This document shows, one piece after another, positions 7,718 to 16,600 of a DNA stretch of 37,036 nucleotides. This DNA comes from Desulfobacteraceae bacterium UBA2771 (GTDB taxonomy: Bacteria; Desulfobacterota; Desulfobacteria; Desulfobacterales; Desulfosarcinaceae): positions 1-37,036 of the forward strand of contig DEIP01000085.1 of assembly GCA_002352605.1 (NCBI GenBank), written 5' to 3'. The position numbers and the translations under genes were made by a program. Every line of letters starts with the position of its first letter. Within the stretch, counting starts at the first letter, position 1. The notes beneath the pieces were generated by a model that searched no databases, had not been told where the DNA came from, and saw only the letters and a list, made by a program, of their open reading frames with translations.

Positions 7718-8304
7718 CCCTGGTAAAAGCGGGCACCCGGCACCACTGTCGACATACCAGACTGCTGGCGCTGGCCCTTGTGCTGGTCATGACCGGCAGC
7801 GGGTACGCCGTTGAAACGACGCCCCCGGCCGGTCCGGTCAGGGAACTCCGTTTCGGGTTGGCGGCCCACGATGTTGACGGATTGTGGAGTCATGAATCAA
7901 AGGAGGAGGCAGGGCCGGACCTTTGCGCGGAGGTAATCTTCAACCATGCACTATTCCGCCTGCTTTCCGCTACAGCCTACCCCACCGTGGGGGCCGGCCT
8001 TAACACCAGGGGCGATACCAGCAAGCTGTACGGGGGCTTCCTGCTCCAGTGGGAGCCGGCCTCATCATTCTTTTTTTCAACAGGACTCGGCTTGGCCCTT
8101 CACGACGGCAAACGGGATACGGACTCGGCCGAACGAAAATCACTGGGCTCACCGGTGCTGTTTAGAATTCCCATCGAAATCGGCTATGCCGTCAATCGGT
8201 GTCATCGGATTATCCTTGCCTTCGACCACATGTCCAATGCCTATCTGGCATCGCCCAACGAAGGCATGGACACACTGGGACTTTTCTATGGATACCGGTT
8301 CTAA
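7714..8304 (+). CDS. pagL: PagL-like lipid A 3-O-deacylase (acyloxyacyl hydrolase family)
   Basis: A 196-aa protein with a hydrophobic N-terminal segment at about residues 17-31 (LLALALVLVMTG) suited to export. The C-terminal region has the PagL outer-membrane beta-barrel signature: FDHMSNA at 170-176, then PNEGMDTLGLFYGYRF at the end, with the terminal Phe typical of outer-membrane proteins. In PagL the catalytic residues are His, Ser two residues later and Glu 14 residues after the His. Here His172 and Ser174 are present, but the +14 position is Asp186. The role would be removal of a 3-O acyl chain from lipid A. It overlaps trxB by ATGA and is followed after 14 bp by the PerM-like gene. Confidence 0.75.
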   Translation: MTLVKAGTRHHCRHTRLLALALVLVMTGSGYAVETTPPAGPVRELRFGLAAHDVDGLWSHESKEEAGPDLCAEVIFNHALFRLLSATAYPTVGAGLNTRGDTSKLYGGFLLQWEPASSFFFSTGLGLALHDGKRDTDSAERKSLGSPVLFRIPIEIGYAVNRCHRIILAFDHMSNAYLASPNEGMDTLGLFYGYRF

Positions 8305-8318
8305 CGGGATACCCATCC

Positions 8319-9389
8319 ATGTTTGATTTGTTCAGAGATTGGAAAAACCGACATTTTTCGGATCCCCAGCGGGTAATTCTCGGCATTATGCTGCTGGTGG
8401 GAGCGGGCCTGGCCTATTTCCTGGGGAATCTGCTGACACCGTTGCTGATCAGTATCGTTATCGCCTATCTGCTCGATGGAATGGTCGCTCTGCTGAGGCG
8501 TTCCCACGTACCACGGCTGGCCGCCGTGTGGACGGTCTTCACGGTCTTCATTGTCGGTATGATCGTCATGATTCTTTGGTTGATCCCCCTGACCGTCAAG
8601 CAGATCAGCCAGCTGGTCCAGCAGCTGCCCGGCATGCTGACCACCGTTCAATCCCAACTGCTTCAGCTGCCCACCAGCTACCCGGACCTGATCTCTGAAA
8701 GCCAAATCCGGGAGATCATCGCGTTTCTCAACACCGGAATATCCACCCTGGGCAAACGCGTCCTGACGCTGTCATTGGCCTCGGTCGTGGGCCTCATCCA
8801 CCTGGTGGTATATCTGGTACTGGTGCCGTTCATGGTCTTTTTCCTGCTGAAGGATAAGGCGCTCATCCTGGATTGGTGGCGTCATTTTTTGCCCGATAAC
8901 ATGGACCTCACCGAATCCGTATGGCAGGAGGCCAACGTCCAGGTCACCAATTACATCCGAGGGAAAGGCTGGGAGTTTCTGATTATCTGGGGCATCAGTT
9001 ATTCTGTGTTCAGTGTCCTGGAACTGCAATTCTCCCTGTTAATTTCTCTGTTTGTGGGATTGTCCGTCATCATTCCCTATATCGGCGTGACGGTCATGGG
9101 ATTTGTCATGGCGCTGGTTGCCTTCATCCAATGGGGCTGGAGCAGTCAGTTCGCCTCGGCCATGGTTGCCTATACGGTGATCCAGATTCTCGATGGCAAC
9201 CTGCTGGCACCGCTGCTGCTCTCCGGCGTGGTAAACCTTCACCCGGTGGCCATTGTGGTGGCGGTGCTCCTGTTCGGCGGATTGTGGGGCCTCTGGGGGC
9301 TATTCTTTGCCATTCCCCTGGCCACATTGGCCAACGCCGTCATCAAGGCCTGGTTCGCCAAACTTGAACACCAGACCGATCCCGAATGA
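8319..9389 (+). CDS. AI-2E/PerM (UPF0118) family membrane protein
   Basis: A 356-aa integral membrane protein. Two or three hydrophobic segments near the N-terminus (LLVGAGLAYFLGNLLTPLL, then VWTVFTVFIVGMIVMILWL) are followed by a hydrophilic loop rich in QLV-QLP, then more membrane segments. It carries features of the family: PFMVFFLLKDK near residue 170, an IIPYIG motif near 250, and LLFGGLWGLWGLFFAIPLA near the end. The family includes Na+/H+ antiporters, PerM and AI-2 exporters; the substrate cannot be told from the sequence. The start at 8319 follows the pagL stop by 14 bp; a longer frame would overlap pagL by over 100 bp. Last gene of the S1-trxB-pagL operon. No clear terminator follows. 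Confidence 0.88.
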   Translation: MFDLFRDWKNRHFSDPQRVILGIMLLVGAGLAYFLGNLLTPLLISIVIAYLLDGMVALLRRSHVPRLAAVWTVFTVFIVGMIVMILWLIPLTVKQISQLVQQLPGMLTTVQSQLLQLPTSYPDLISESQIREIIAFLNTGISTLGKRVLTLSLASVVGLIHLVVYLVLVPFMVFFLLKDKALILDWWRHFLPDNMDLTESVWQEANVQVTNYIRGKGWEFLIIWGISYSVFSVLELQFSLLISLFVGLSVIIPYIGVTVMGFVMALVAFIQWGWSSQFASAMVAYTVIQILDGNLLAPLLLSGVVNLHPVAIVVAVLLFGGLWGLWGLFFAIPLATLANAVIKAWFAKLEHQTDPE

Positions 9390-9742
9390 CCCAATTCTTG
9401 CCGTTGCTCATTTTCTGATTCCCGATCTACCTTTCTTTGCCACACGCCGACGGAAATTTGAAAAAGCCGAGACGCGGATCAGATGTTGACACACCAGCCA
9501 GTAGATTTTCGTTTGGGTTGGCAGCAATTGTGCTTAACATTTGTTCAGACAATGGAAAGGATGCTTTGCGCTTTTCAAAGTTCACCGGAAAACGGGATTT
9601 TATCGCCTTTCGCCATCTGATCATTGTACCCTTCCTGTTCAATTTTGTGCAAAGGCACCGTTTAAAAAAAGACCGCTGCCAGTTTCGGCATGCATCACTG
9701 CTTCACTGGTTTCATTGAGCGATCGAATCAGCGAGGACCACC
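9390..9742. other. 353-bp intergenic region
   Basis: No convincing gene was seen here; the short frames on both strands lack a ribosome-binding site and family features. It is richer in A/T than the flanking genes. It must hold the promoter of the cyclic-nucleotide-binding gene at 9743. No good -35/-10 pair and no strong terminator hairpin were found. Confidence 0.5.
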
Positions 9743-10231
9743 ATGCAGGAAACCGACTTTTTAAAGGGAAACCAGAGAGTCCTGAATGACATCCGGAAGT
9801 TCGAAATTTTCGAACCGTTTCAGGAGGATGAACTCCAGCACCTGATGTCCATGAGCAAGATCAGAAAATTCAACGCCGGAGAAACCATTTTCGAGCAGGG
9901 TAGTGCCGATACATGGCTCTACTTTCTGGTCTACGGGAAGGTCCGGCTGATGAAGGACGGTAAACCCGTGGCTCTGCTTCAGCGCAGGGGCGATGTCTTC
10001 GGTGAGATGGGCGCCCTGGCGTGCGCGCCCCGCAGTGCCTCGGCCGTCACCGTCGGCGAAACGGTTTGCCTGGCCACGGACATCTACTACATCGAACAAT
10101 TGACCGGCACCGATAAACTGGCCTTCGGATACGTCATCTATCGTGTGTTTTCGGGCATATTGACCGATCGGCTCAGAATCACCACGGAAGCGTTGTTGAC
10201 CCTGAAGGGCCGGAGCCTCAAGATATGGTAG
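9743..10231 (+). CDS. Stand-alone cyclic nucleotide-binding domain protein (Crp/Fnr sensor fold without HTH)
   Basis: A 162-aa protein. The cNMP-binding beta-roll spans about residues 18-125: FEPFQEDEL, then RKFNAGETIFEQGS, a YFLVYGKVRL strand, GDVFGEMGALACAPRSASAV (the phosphate-binding cassette region) and ATDIYYIEQL. After the dimerisation-like helix the protein ends at residue 162 with no helix-turn-helix, so it is not a typical Crp/Fnr regulator. It may act as a regulatory subunit or ligand-binding partner. GAGGA lies about 6 nt before the ATG. It is monocistronic, convergent with the DUF362 gene. The ligand is unknown; the cassette has the GEMG and R-S-A pattern of nucleotide binders. 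Confidence 0.82.
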   Translation: MQETDFLKGNQRVLNDIRKFEIFEPFQEDELQHLMSMSKIRKFNAGETIFEQGSADTWLYFLVYGKVRLMKDGKPVALLQRRGDVFGEMGALACAPRSASAVTVGETVCLATDIYYIEQLTGTDKLAFGYVIYRVFSGILTDRLRITTEALLTLKGRSLKIW

Positions 10232-10253
10232 AAACGCGGACAGGAATATGGCG

Positions 10254-10315
10254 CTATTCATAAGAATCACATCACCATGTGAATAGTCAGCCCCAGTCCC
10301 GCCAAAGGCGTTTTT
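10254..10315 (+). terminator. Hairpin cluster and possible weak terminator between convergent genes
   Basis: Two alternative hairpins overlap: CTATTCA (10254-10260) with TGAATAG (10280-10286), and TCACAT (10267-10272) with ATGTGA (10277-10282). They are followed by CGCC-AAA-GGCG at 10300-10310 with TTTTT at 10311-10315, a minimal rho-independent terminator shape for the upstream plus-strand gene. Each stem is short, so the terminator call is tentative. Confidence 0.35.
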
Positions 10316-10364
10316 GGGAGGGCCATCTGAACGTCGGCGCGCAGCATTCTTGCCTTTCGTCATC

Positions 10365-11471
10365 CTACAGGGTTACCAGCTCATATGCCCGAGCACCCAG
10401 GCCCAATGCTTCGGCGTAGTCCAGCTGGATCTCCCAGTCCACCTTGGGATAGATGCCCTTGAACTTGTCTTCACCGGGCGCGATGTTCGTGGTCAGCAGG
10501 GTGCCGGCCAAGGCCGGCTCCGCATTCACCAGGTCCACCGAGGCCTGGTCGATGGCCACAGGGTCGGTGGACGCCACCACGCCGATATTTTTGACGATGG
10601 GGGCGTCGTTGGCCGGGAAGCAGTCGCATGCCGGGGAGACATCTGTGATAAAATTAATGAACAAGGCTTTGTTTGCCTTTCCCGCAAGCACACCCATGGT
10701 ATATTCTACCATGTTTTCCAGAAAAACCGGGATGGATTGGTTCCACTGCACCTCGATGGCTTCGTTGGGGCAGATGAGGATACACTCGCCGCAACCAATG
10801 CAGGCGTCGGCATCGATCCGTGCCTTTTCATCCACCATCGAGATGGCATACTGGGAGCAGTGCGCCTGGCACTCACCGCAACCGATGCACCGTTCGCCTG
10901 AAATTTTCGGCGACAGGCTGGAGTGCTGGGCCAACTTGCCTTTTCGGGACGCACAGCCCATACCCACATTTTTGATGGTGCCGCCGAAACCGGAGAGCTC
11001 ATGGCCCTTGAAATGGGCCACGGATACCAGGGCGTCGGCCTCCACAACCTCCTTGCCGATATAGACCGATTCGAACCGCTTTTGGTGGATGGAGACCGTC
11101 GTTTCGTTTTTGCCCCGCAGGCCGTCGGCAATGATCAAAGGCGCCTGGATCACCGCGTAGGCGAAACCGTTGGCGATGGCCGTGGTCAGGTGATGGGGCG
11201 CGTCGCTGCGGGTACCGGCGTACAGCGTGTTGGCATCGGTGAGAAAAGGAATGCCACCGGCCTGCTTGACCATCTCCACCACTTTTCGGATATACACCGG
11301 GCGTATGAACGCCGCATTTCCCATCTCCCCAAAATGAATTTTCACCGCCGTCAAATCCCGCTTGTTGAGGACTGTTAAAATGCCGGCGGTTTCCATGAGC
11401 CGGCCAATTTTGGCGATAAAATTCTCCTTGATCGTGGCACGCATATCGATAAAATAGACCTTGTTGCTCAT
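10365..11471 (-). CDS. DUF362 domain protein with two [4Fe-4S] ferredoxin motifs
   Basis: A 368-aa protein. The N-terminal part has the DUF362 features VKIHFGEMGN near residue 44, GGIPFLTDANTLY near 73, and HFKGHELSGFGGTIKNVGMGCASRKGK split across residues 153-180. A double ferredoxin insert follows: CIGCGECQAHC near 195-205 and CIGCGECILICP near 224-235. The DUF362 fold resumes after that (DPVAIDQASVDL near 309). Such proteins are common in anaerobes; their reaction is unknown and electron transfer is inferred from the clusters. GGAGG on the minus strand lies 5 nt before the ATG. It is alone in its transcription unit and faces the cNMP-binding gene. Confidence 0.88.
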   Translation of the reverse strand: MSNKVYFIDMRATIKENFIAKIGRLMETAGILTVLNKRDLTAVKIHFGEMGNAAFIRPVYIRKVVEMVKQAGGIPFLTDANTLYAGTRSDAPHHLTTAIANGFAYAVIQAPLIIADGLRGKNETTVSIHQKRFESVYIGKEVVEADALVSVAHFKGHELSGFGGTIKNVGMGCASRKGKLAQHSSLSPKISGERCIGCGECQAHCSQYAISMVDEKARIDADACIGCGECILICPNEAIEVQWNQSIPVFLENMVEYTMGVLAGKANKALFINFITDVSPACDCFPANDAPIVKNIGVVASTDPVAIDQASVDLVNAEPALAGTLLTTNIAPGEDKFKGIYPKVDWEIQLDYAEALGLGARAYELVTL

Positions 11472-11787
11472 GGCATCCTCCAGTTAACGATGTATTTTCA
11501 TATTGTTAAATGGTTCTCGCCATGTTGCTAATGCAGTATTGTGGCAGAACCGACGGATGTCACATCAACTACCGACCCATCCGCCCCTTGTCAAGATAAT
11601 CGGCTGGCCGGTAACCACTGGAAAAATGGATCGGATTGGGGTATAAGGGGAAAGTGCCTCTCTACAATCAAAGATGGACATCGAATCAGTCGACATACTT
11701 TCCACCAATTGATCGAACCGCCGGATACGTTGATCGATAGATGTGAAGAGAACCACGACCACTTTTATCCCATGGAAAGCCTATTGA
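11472..11787. other. 316-bp divergent intergenic region with an imperfect inverted repeat
   Basis: This gap separates the minus-strand DUF362 gene from the plus-strand YkgJ-like gene. GGTTCTCGCCA (11512-11522) is complementary to TGGCAGAACC (11542-11551) apart from one unpaired base, with a 19-nt spacer. It lies about 40 bp upstream of the DUF362 start and could be an operator. Small frames in the gap have no family features or ribosome-binding sites. No clear sigma-70 promoter pair was found. Confidence 0.4.
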
Positions 11788-12471
11788 ATGGATCTGAACA
11801 CCAAACTGACCGTTTTCGAACGCATGGTCGATATCTACGACCGGTTTGTGGACCAATTTGACCTGGCGTGTAAAAAATCCTGTGCACACTGCTGTACGGC
11901 TAACGTCACCATGACCACCCTGGAAGGCTATCGGATCATTTCTCATCTTGAGAAAACCGGTGAAGTGAACTGCCTGGAGGCCATTGCCAGGAAATCCCAT
12001 CCGGATCGATTCATGCCCCGGGTATCCATCAACCGCATGGCCGACATCTGTGCCCGAAATGGCGACCCGCCTGAAGAGCGCCTGAACCCCGAGGCCGGCC
12101 CTTGCGCTGTGCTGGCGGACGATGCCTGCTCTATCTATTCGGTGCGGCCCTTTGGCTGCCGGTGCATGGTATCGGCCAGAAATTGCGGTCAGACGGGATT
12201 TGCGGATATGGACCCTTTTATTCTGACGGTCAATGACGTTTTTTTGCAACACCTGGAGCATATCGACGCCCAGGGATACACGGGCAACTTCGCCGATGTG
12301 ATGCAATTTCTGGGATCCGAGGGAAATCGGCATAACTACGCCGCCGGCCGACTCGGAACACCACCGGCCGCTCTCCTCGCCAATCAGCCCGTGTTCGTGC
12401 TCATGATTCCACCGGAACACCGGGAACGGATTCAAGCCCTGCTGATGCAGATTCGCAGCATCGAAGTGTAG
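11788..12471 (+). CDS. YkgJ family cysteine-cluster protein
   Basis: A 227-aa protein of the YkgJ family (putative zinc- or iron-chelating CxxxCxxCC cluster). The motif CKKSCAHCC is near residue 27, and the second cysteine group is GPCAVLADDACSIYSVRPFGCRC near 108-131, here broken by spacing as in the family. A further Cys lies in RNCGQTG near 137. No signal peptide. The role is unknown; YkgJ proteins are thought to bind metal or an Fe-S cluster. GGAAAG lies 8 nt before the ATG. The aminotransferase gene follows after 41 bp in the same direction, so they may be co-transcribed. Confidence 0.8.
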   Translation: MDLNTKLTVFERMVDIYDRFVDQFDLACKKSCAHCCTANVTMTTLEGYRIISHLEKTGEVNCLEAIARKSHPDRFMPRVSINRMADICARNGDPPEERLNPEAGPCAVLADDACSIYSVRPFGCRCMVSARNCGQTGFADMDPFILTVNDVFLQHLEHIDAQGYTGNFADVMQFLGSEGNRHNYAAGRLGTPPAALLANQPVFVLMIPPEHRERIQALLMQIRSIEV

Positions 12472-12512
12472 TATATTTTTACCATCCGCATACACACAAA
12501 GGAGTGGCTGCC

Positions 12513-13604
12513 GTGAAAACCTATCCCATTCCCATGGTACCCGGCCCGGTGGTGGTACCCGAGGTCATCCGGCAGGTCTACCTGGAACCTTATGGCTCCG
12601 GGGACCTGGAAACGGAATTTGTCGAACTTTACACACGTACCCAACGGCGGCTGAAAGCCATCTGCGGCACCCGGGACGATATCGTGATCATGTCCGGCGA
12701 GGGAATGCTCTCCCTGTGGAGCGCCCTGAAAAGCTGCCTGGTGACCGGTGACCGGGTGCTGGCCGTGGCCACCGGGGTCTTCGGCTACGGCATCGGTGAA
12801 ATGGCCCAATCGATCGGTGCCGAGGTAAAAACAGTTGGTTTCAGCTATGACGAAACCATCAATGACACGCCCCGCATAGAGGCGGCCATCGCCGAATTCA
12901 AGCCCCGAATGATCACCGCCGTTCACTGTGAGACGCCATCGGGCACCCTCAACCCCCTGGAAGAGCTGGGCCGCCTGAAACATGCCTACCGGGTTCCCCT
13001 GTTTTATGTGGACACGGTGGCCGGGGCCGGCGGCGTCCCGGTACTGGCCGATGACTGGCATATCGATCTGTGCCTGGGTGGATCACAAAAATGTCTTTCC
13101 GCCCCGCCGGACATGTCTTTTTTGTCGGTGAGCCCCAAGGCGTGGGAGATTATCGACGCCGTGGGCTATGTGGGCTACGATGCATTAAAGCCGTTTCAGC
13201 AGGCGCTAAAAAACCGCTTTTTCCCATACACTCCCAGCTGGCAGGGCGTGGCCGCCCTGTATGCGGCCGCCGGGCTGCTGCTGGCGGAAGGCCTGGAAAA
13301 CAGCTTTAACCGCCATGATGCGACGGCCCGCTTCTGCCGCCGGCGCCTGGTGGAGATCGGGATAGACCTGTTTCCGGCCGTCGGGGCCATCCCTTCCCCA
13401 ACGGTCACGGCCGCCCGGATTCCCCAAGGAATTTCGTGGGAGGTGTGGGACCGACGGTTACGGGAACGGGGCCTGGTGGTGGCCGGCAGCTACGGCCCGC
13501 TGGCCGAGAAGGTGTTCCGGTTGGGCCATATGGGCACCCAGGCGGATATAGACTTGGTCGAACAGGCCCTGAATGTAATTGCCGAAGCAATACAACAGAG
13601 ATGA
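12513..13604 (+). CDS. Class V aminotransferase (alanine-glyoxylate/serine-pyruvate type)
   Basis: A 363-aa PLP-dependent enzyme. It begins with the family pattern MVPGPVVVPE, has SGEGMLSLWSAL near residue 68 for cofactor phosphate binding, HCETPSGTLNP near 139, a VDTVAGAGG strand carrying the PLP-contacting Asp near 168, and the catalytic lysine in GGSQKCLSAPP near 190-200. It should transfer amino groups between small amino acids and glyoxylate or pyruvate; the exact substrate is not readable. The start is GTG at 12513, with AAAGGAG ending 8 nt upstream; a GTG nine bases earlier lies inside that Shine-Dalgarno region. Its TGA overlaps the ATG of the DUF748 gene by 4 nt. Confidence 0.87.
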   Translation: MKTYPIPMVPGPVVVPEVIRQVYLEPYGSGDLETEFVELYTRTQRRLKAICGTRDDIVIMSGEGMLSLWSALKSCLVTGDRVLAVATGVFGYGIGEMAQSIGAEVKTVGFSYDETINDTPRIEAAIAEFKPRMITAVHCETPSGTLNPLEELGRLKHAYRVPLFYVDTVAGAGGVPVLADDWHIDLCLGGSQKCLSAPPDMSFLSVSPKAWEIIDAVGYVGYDALKPFQQALKNRFFPYTPSWQGVAALYAAAGLLLAEGLENSFNRHDATARFCRRRLVEIGIDLFPAVGAIPSPTVTAARIPQGISWEVWDRRLRERGLVVAGSYGPLAEKVFRLGHMGTQADIDLVEQALNVIAEAIQQR

Positions 13605-16600
13605 TTAAAACGGCGGACCTGACCCCAATGCAAATAAAAATCGCAATCACCCTATTCGCCGTCCTCGTGTTTTACGTCCTTTTCGGATTCCTCGGCGCCC
13701 CCTTTATCGTGCGCAGCATCCTTGAAAAGCAGGTCGCCGAGGCCATCAACCGGCAAGTGGCTGTGGGAGCGGTAAGGGTCAACCCCATCACCTTGGCGGT
13801 CACCCTCAGGGATCTCGATATTCGCGAAATTGGCGGCGCGTCCTTCGTGAAGCTGGATGAAGCTTACGCCGATCTGCAGACATCCTCCCTATTCAAGCGG
13901 GCCCTGGTGCTTAAGTCCGTGCGGGTGGTCAATCCGGATATATCCCTGGTGCGCACCGGCGAGCTCACATTCAATTTTTCGGATATCGGTGCGGACAGCA
14001 CGCCCGAAACCCCGGACACGGCGACACCAGCCGATGCCGGCGGGTTCGCCCTTGCGATATACGACGCCCGCATCACCGGCGGCCGGATCGCTTTGGACGA
14101 CCAAATGGTCTCCGTCAGCCACCAAATCGAGGATCTGAGCCTGCGCGTTTCAGACCTCTCCTCCCGGCCGGCGGACATGGATCTCCCCACGCTGTTTAAC
14201 CTAGCGGCCCGGATCAACGGTGCCGCGTTTTCCCTGGAGGGCAGAACACGACCCTTCGGACCCACACGGGAAACCCGGGTGGAAGCGGATGTCGCCAAAC
14301 TGAACGTGCCCCACTACCTGCCTTATGTAACCCTACCGGGAAATCTGGCGGTCCAGTCGCTTACTTTAGAAATTAACACCGAAATCGATTTCAGGATGCT
14401 GGAAGGTGGCCAACCGGAGCTGGTGGTGGCCGGTCTGTTTGCCATTATTAACACGCGGCTGGCAGACGGAAACGGTGATCCGTTCGTTTACCACCCGAAT
14501 CTGAAACTCGACATCTTACCCTCGAAGGTCCTCACCGGACAACTTCGATTGGCCTTGGTGGAGTCGTCCGCACCGGAGTATTTTTTAAGGCGACTCCCCT
14601 CGGGGAAGCTGTTCCTGCCCTTCCTGACGGTAAAAGCCTACGACAAGGCGAAGGTTAAAGCGGCTGAAGATGACACCGGTGAATTTCAGCCGGTGGTGAC
14701 CATTGATGCGTTTAACCTGAAACGGGGCGTCGTCCATTTTACGGACTTGGCCAACAGTGACCCGTTTCGCACGACGATCAGCGACGTCGACCTCGAGATA
14801 AATAATTTTGGTCTCAACAGCGACCGCACGGCCGCTTACCGCCTGACATTGAAAAGCGAGGCCGATGAATCCGTCAGCCTGTCCGGCACCGCTTCTATCG
14901 CACCGCTCCAGGTGTCCGGGGAGATCGATGTGTCCAGCGTCGAGATCTCCCGGTACGTCCCCTACTACAAGGATCATTTTGACTTTAAGACCGTGGACGG
15001 CCGTGTTTCATTCGGCGGCAGTTACCGTGTCAGCCAGGCGGACGATATCCCCCTGGTTTCCTTCGCCGGCGTCCATATTGAAGTGGATGCACTCGAGGTG
15101 GTGGACGAGGATGACGACGAACCCCTGGTCACGCTTGATAAACTGCGCCTGAACGAGACAACGGCGGACCTGGCCCGGCGTGATCTAACCCTGGGCAGTC
15201 TGTTGCTCTCCGGCGGGCAACTCTCCTGCCGCAGGGAGAAGGATGGCACACTGAACCTGGTCAAGGCCTTTGTCCCCCTGTCCGAGGCCAAATCCCCGGA
15301 AACGGATAATGCTGTGGTTTCGGGTGGTAATGACGGGCAACCACCCGAACCGACACCCAATCCCTTTGTCGTCAATCTCAAGGCCGTCACGATTTCTGAT
15401 GTCAGCATGGACGTGGAGGACCGGGTGCCGGAAGAACCGGTCAAGTTCAGGGTGGACCAAATCAGCTTGTCCGCTTCGGATCTCTCCACGGCAACCGGCT
15501 CAATGGGCAAGGCGGATCTTTCACTGCACTGGGAACAGGGTGGGCACATTCAGGCCGGCGGCGCCGTTACCGTCGCGCCCCTGGCCTTGGATATGGCCAT
15601 TAACGTCAAAAATATGGATATCCGTCCCTTCCAGCCCTACATCTCCGAACAGGCAGGCCTGATCGTTACCCAGGGTTTTTTCAATACCGAGGGCCACATG
15701 GGGCTGTCTCAAAAGAGAGCGGCGGAACCGGTAATCACCTATCGTGGCAAGGCCGGACTCAACCGCTTTGCCGCCATCGACCGCAAAAATTCAAACGATT
15801 TTCTCAAGTGGGAAGTCCTTCTCCTCGACGACCTCGAGGTAGGCATGAACCCCACCCGGCTCTCCATCGACCAGGTCTCCCTCACCGATTTTTTTGCTCG
15901 CGTGATCATCGATCCGGACGGCAGCATCAACCTGGTCTCCATGTTCAATCCGCCTGATTCAGCGCCGGCGACCGGCACCGGGAATACCGACAGCACCGGG
16001 CCGGTACCTGAATCAATCTCGAAGCCGGTGCCCGACACGAAAAAGCCACCGATCCGTATCGCCCGGATCACCCTCGGCAATGGGGATGTGGATTTTTCCG
16101 ACCGCTTCATCAAACCCAATTTCAACGCCAAATTCAACGACTTGGGCGGCCGTGTTTCCGGCCTGGAATCCATCCGGGAGAAGCGGGCCGATGTGCTCCT
16201 GGAGGGCATGTGGTCCGATCACGCCCCGGTTAAGATCACCGGTCAAATCAACCCGCTGATCGAAGCGCCCTATATGGATCTGAACCTGAATATCTCCGAC
16301 ATCGAACTGAGCCCCTTTTCGCCCTATTCCGGAAAATATATCGGTTACATCCTTGAAAAAGGGAAGCTGACCTTCAACGTGGCCTATCTCATGGAGAACC
16401 GACAACTGGACTCGACGAACAGCATCACCATCAATCAACTCACCCTGGGAGATCCGGTGGAAAGCCCCGACGCAGTCGGCCTGCCCATCAAGCTGGCCGT
16501 TGCACTGTTGAAGGACCGCGAGGGAAACATCGCGCTGGATCTGCCGGTGAGCGGCAGCCTGGACGACCCCGAGTTCAAGGTCGGCAAGGTGGTGCTCACC

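Noticed and set aside
9437..9718. 93-codon plus-strand frame in the 353-bp gap before the cNMP-binding gene
   Set aside because: No ribosome-binding site, mixed composition with A/T-rich third positions unlike the neighbours, and no family features.
10267..10282. TCACAT-N4-ATGTGA as a possible Crp-type site downstream of the cNMP-binding gene
   Set aside because: Half-site order and spacing differ from the TGTGA-N6-TCACA consensus, and it lies between two convergent genes where no promoter is expected. It is better read as a hairpin.
11541..11861. 106-codon plus-strand frame overlapping the start of the YkgJ-like gene
   Set aside because: It overlaps the well-supported YkgJ frame, has a poor start context and a composition unlike a real protein.
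13436..13600. N-terminal extension of the DUF748 protein inside the aminotransferase gene
   Set aside because: The added segment is Gly/Pro/Arg-rich shadow sequence. The ATG at 13601 places the membrane anchor near the N-terminus and gives the usual 4-nt coupling.
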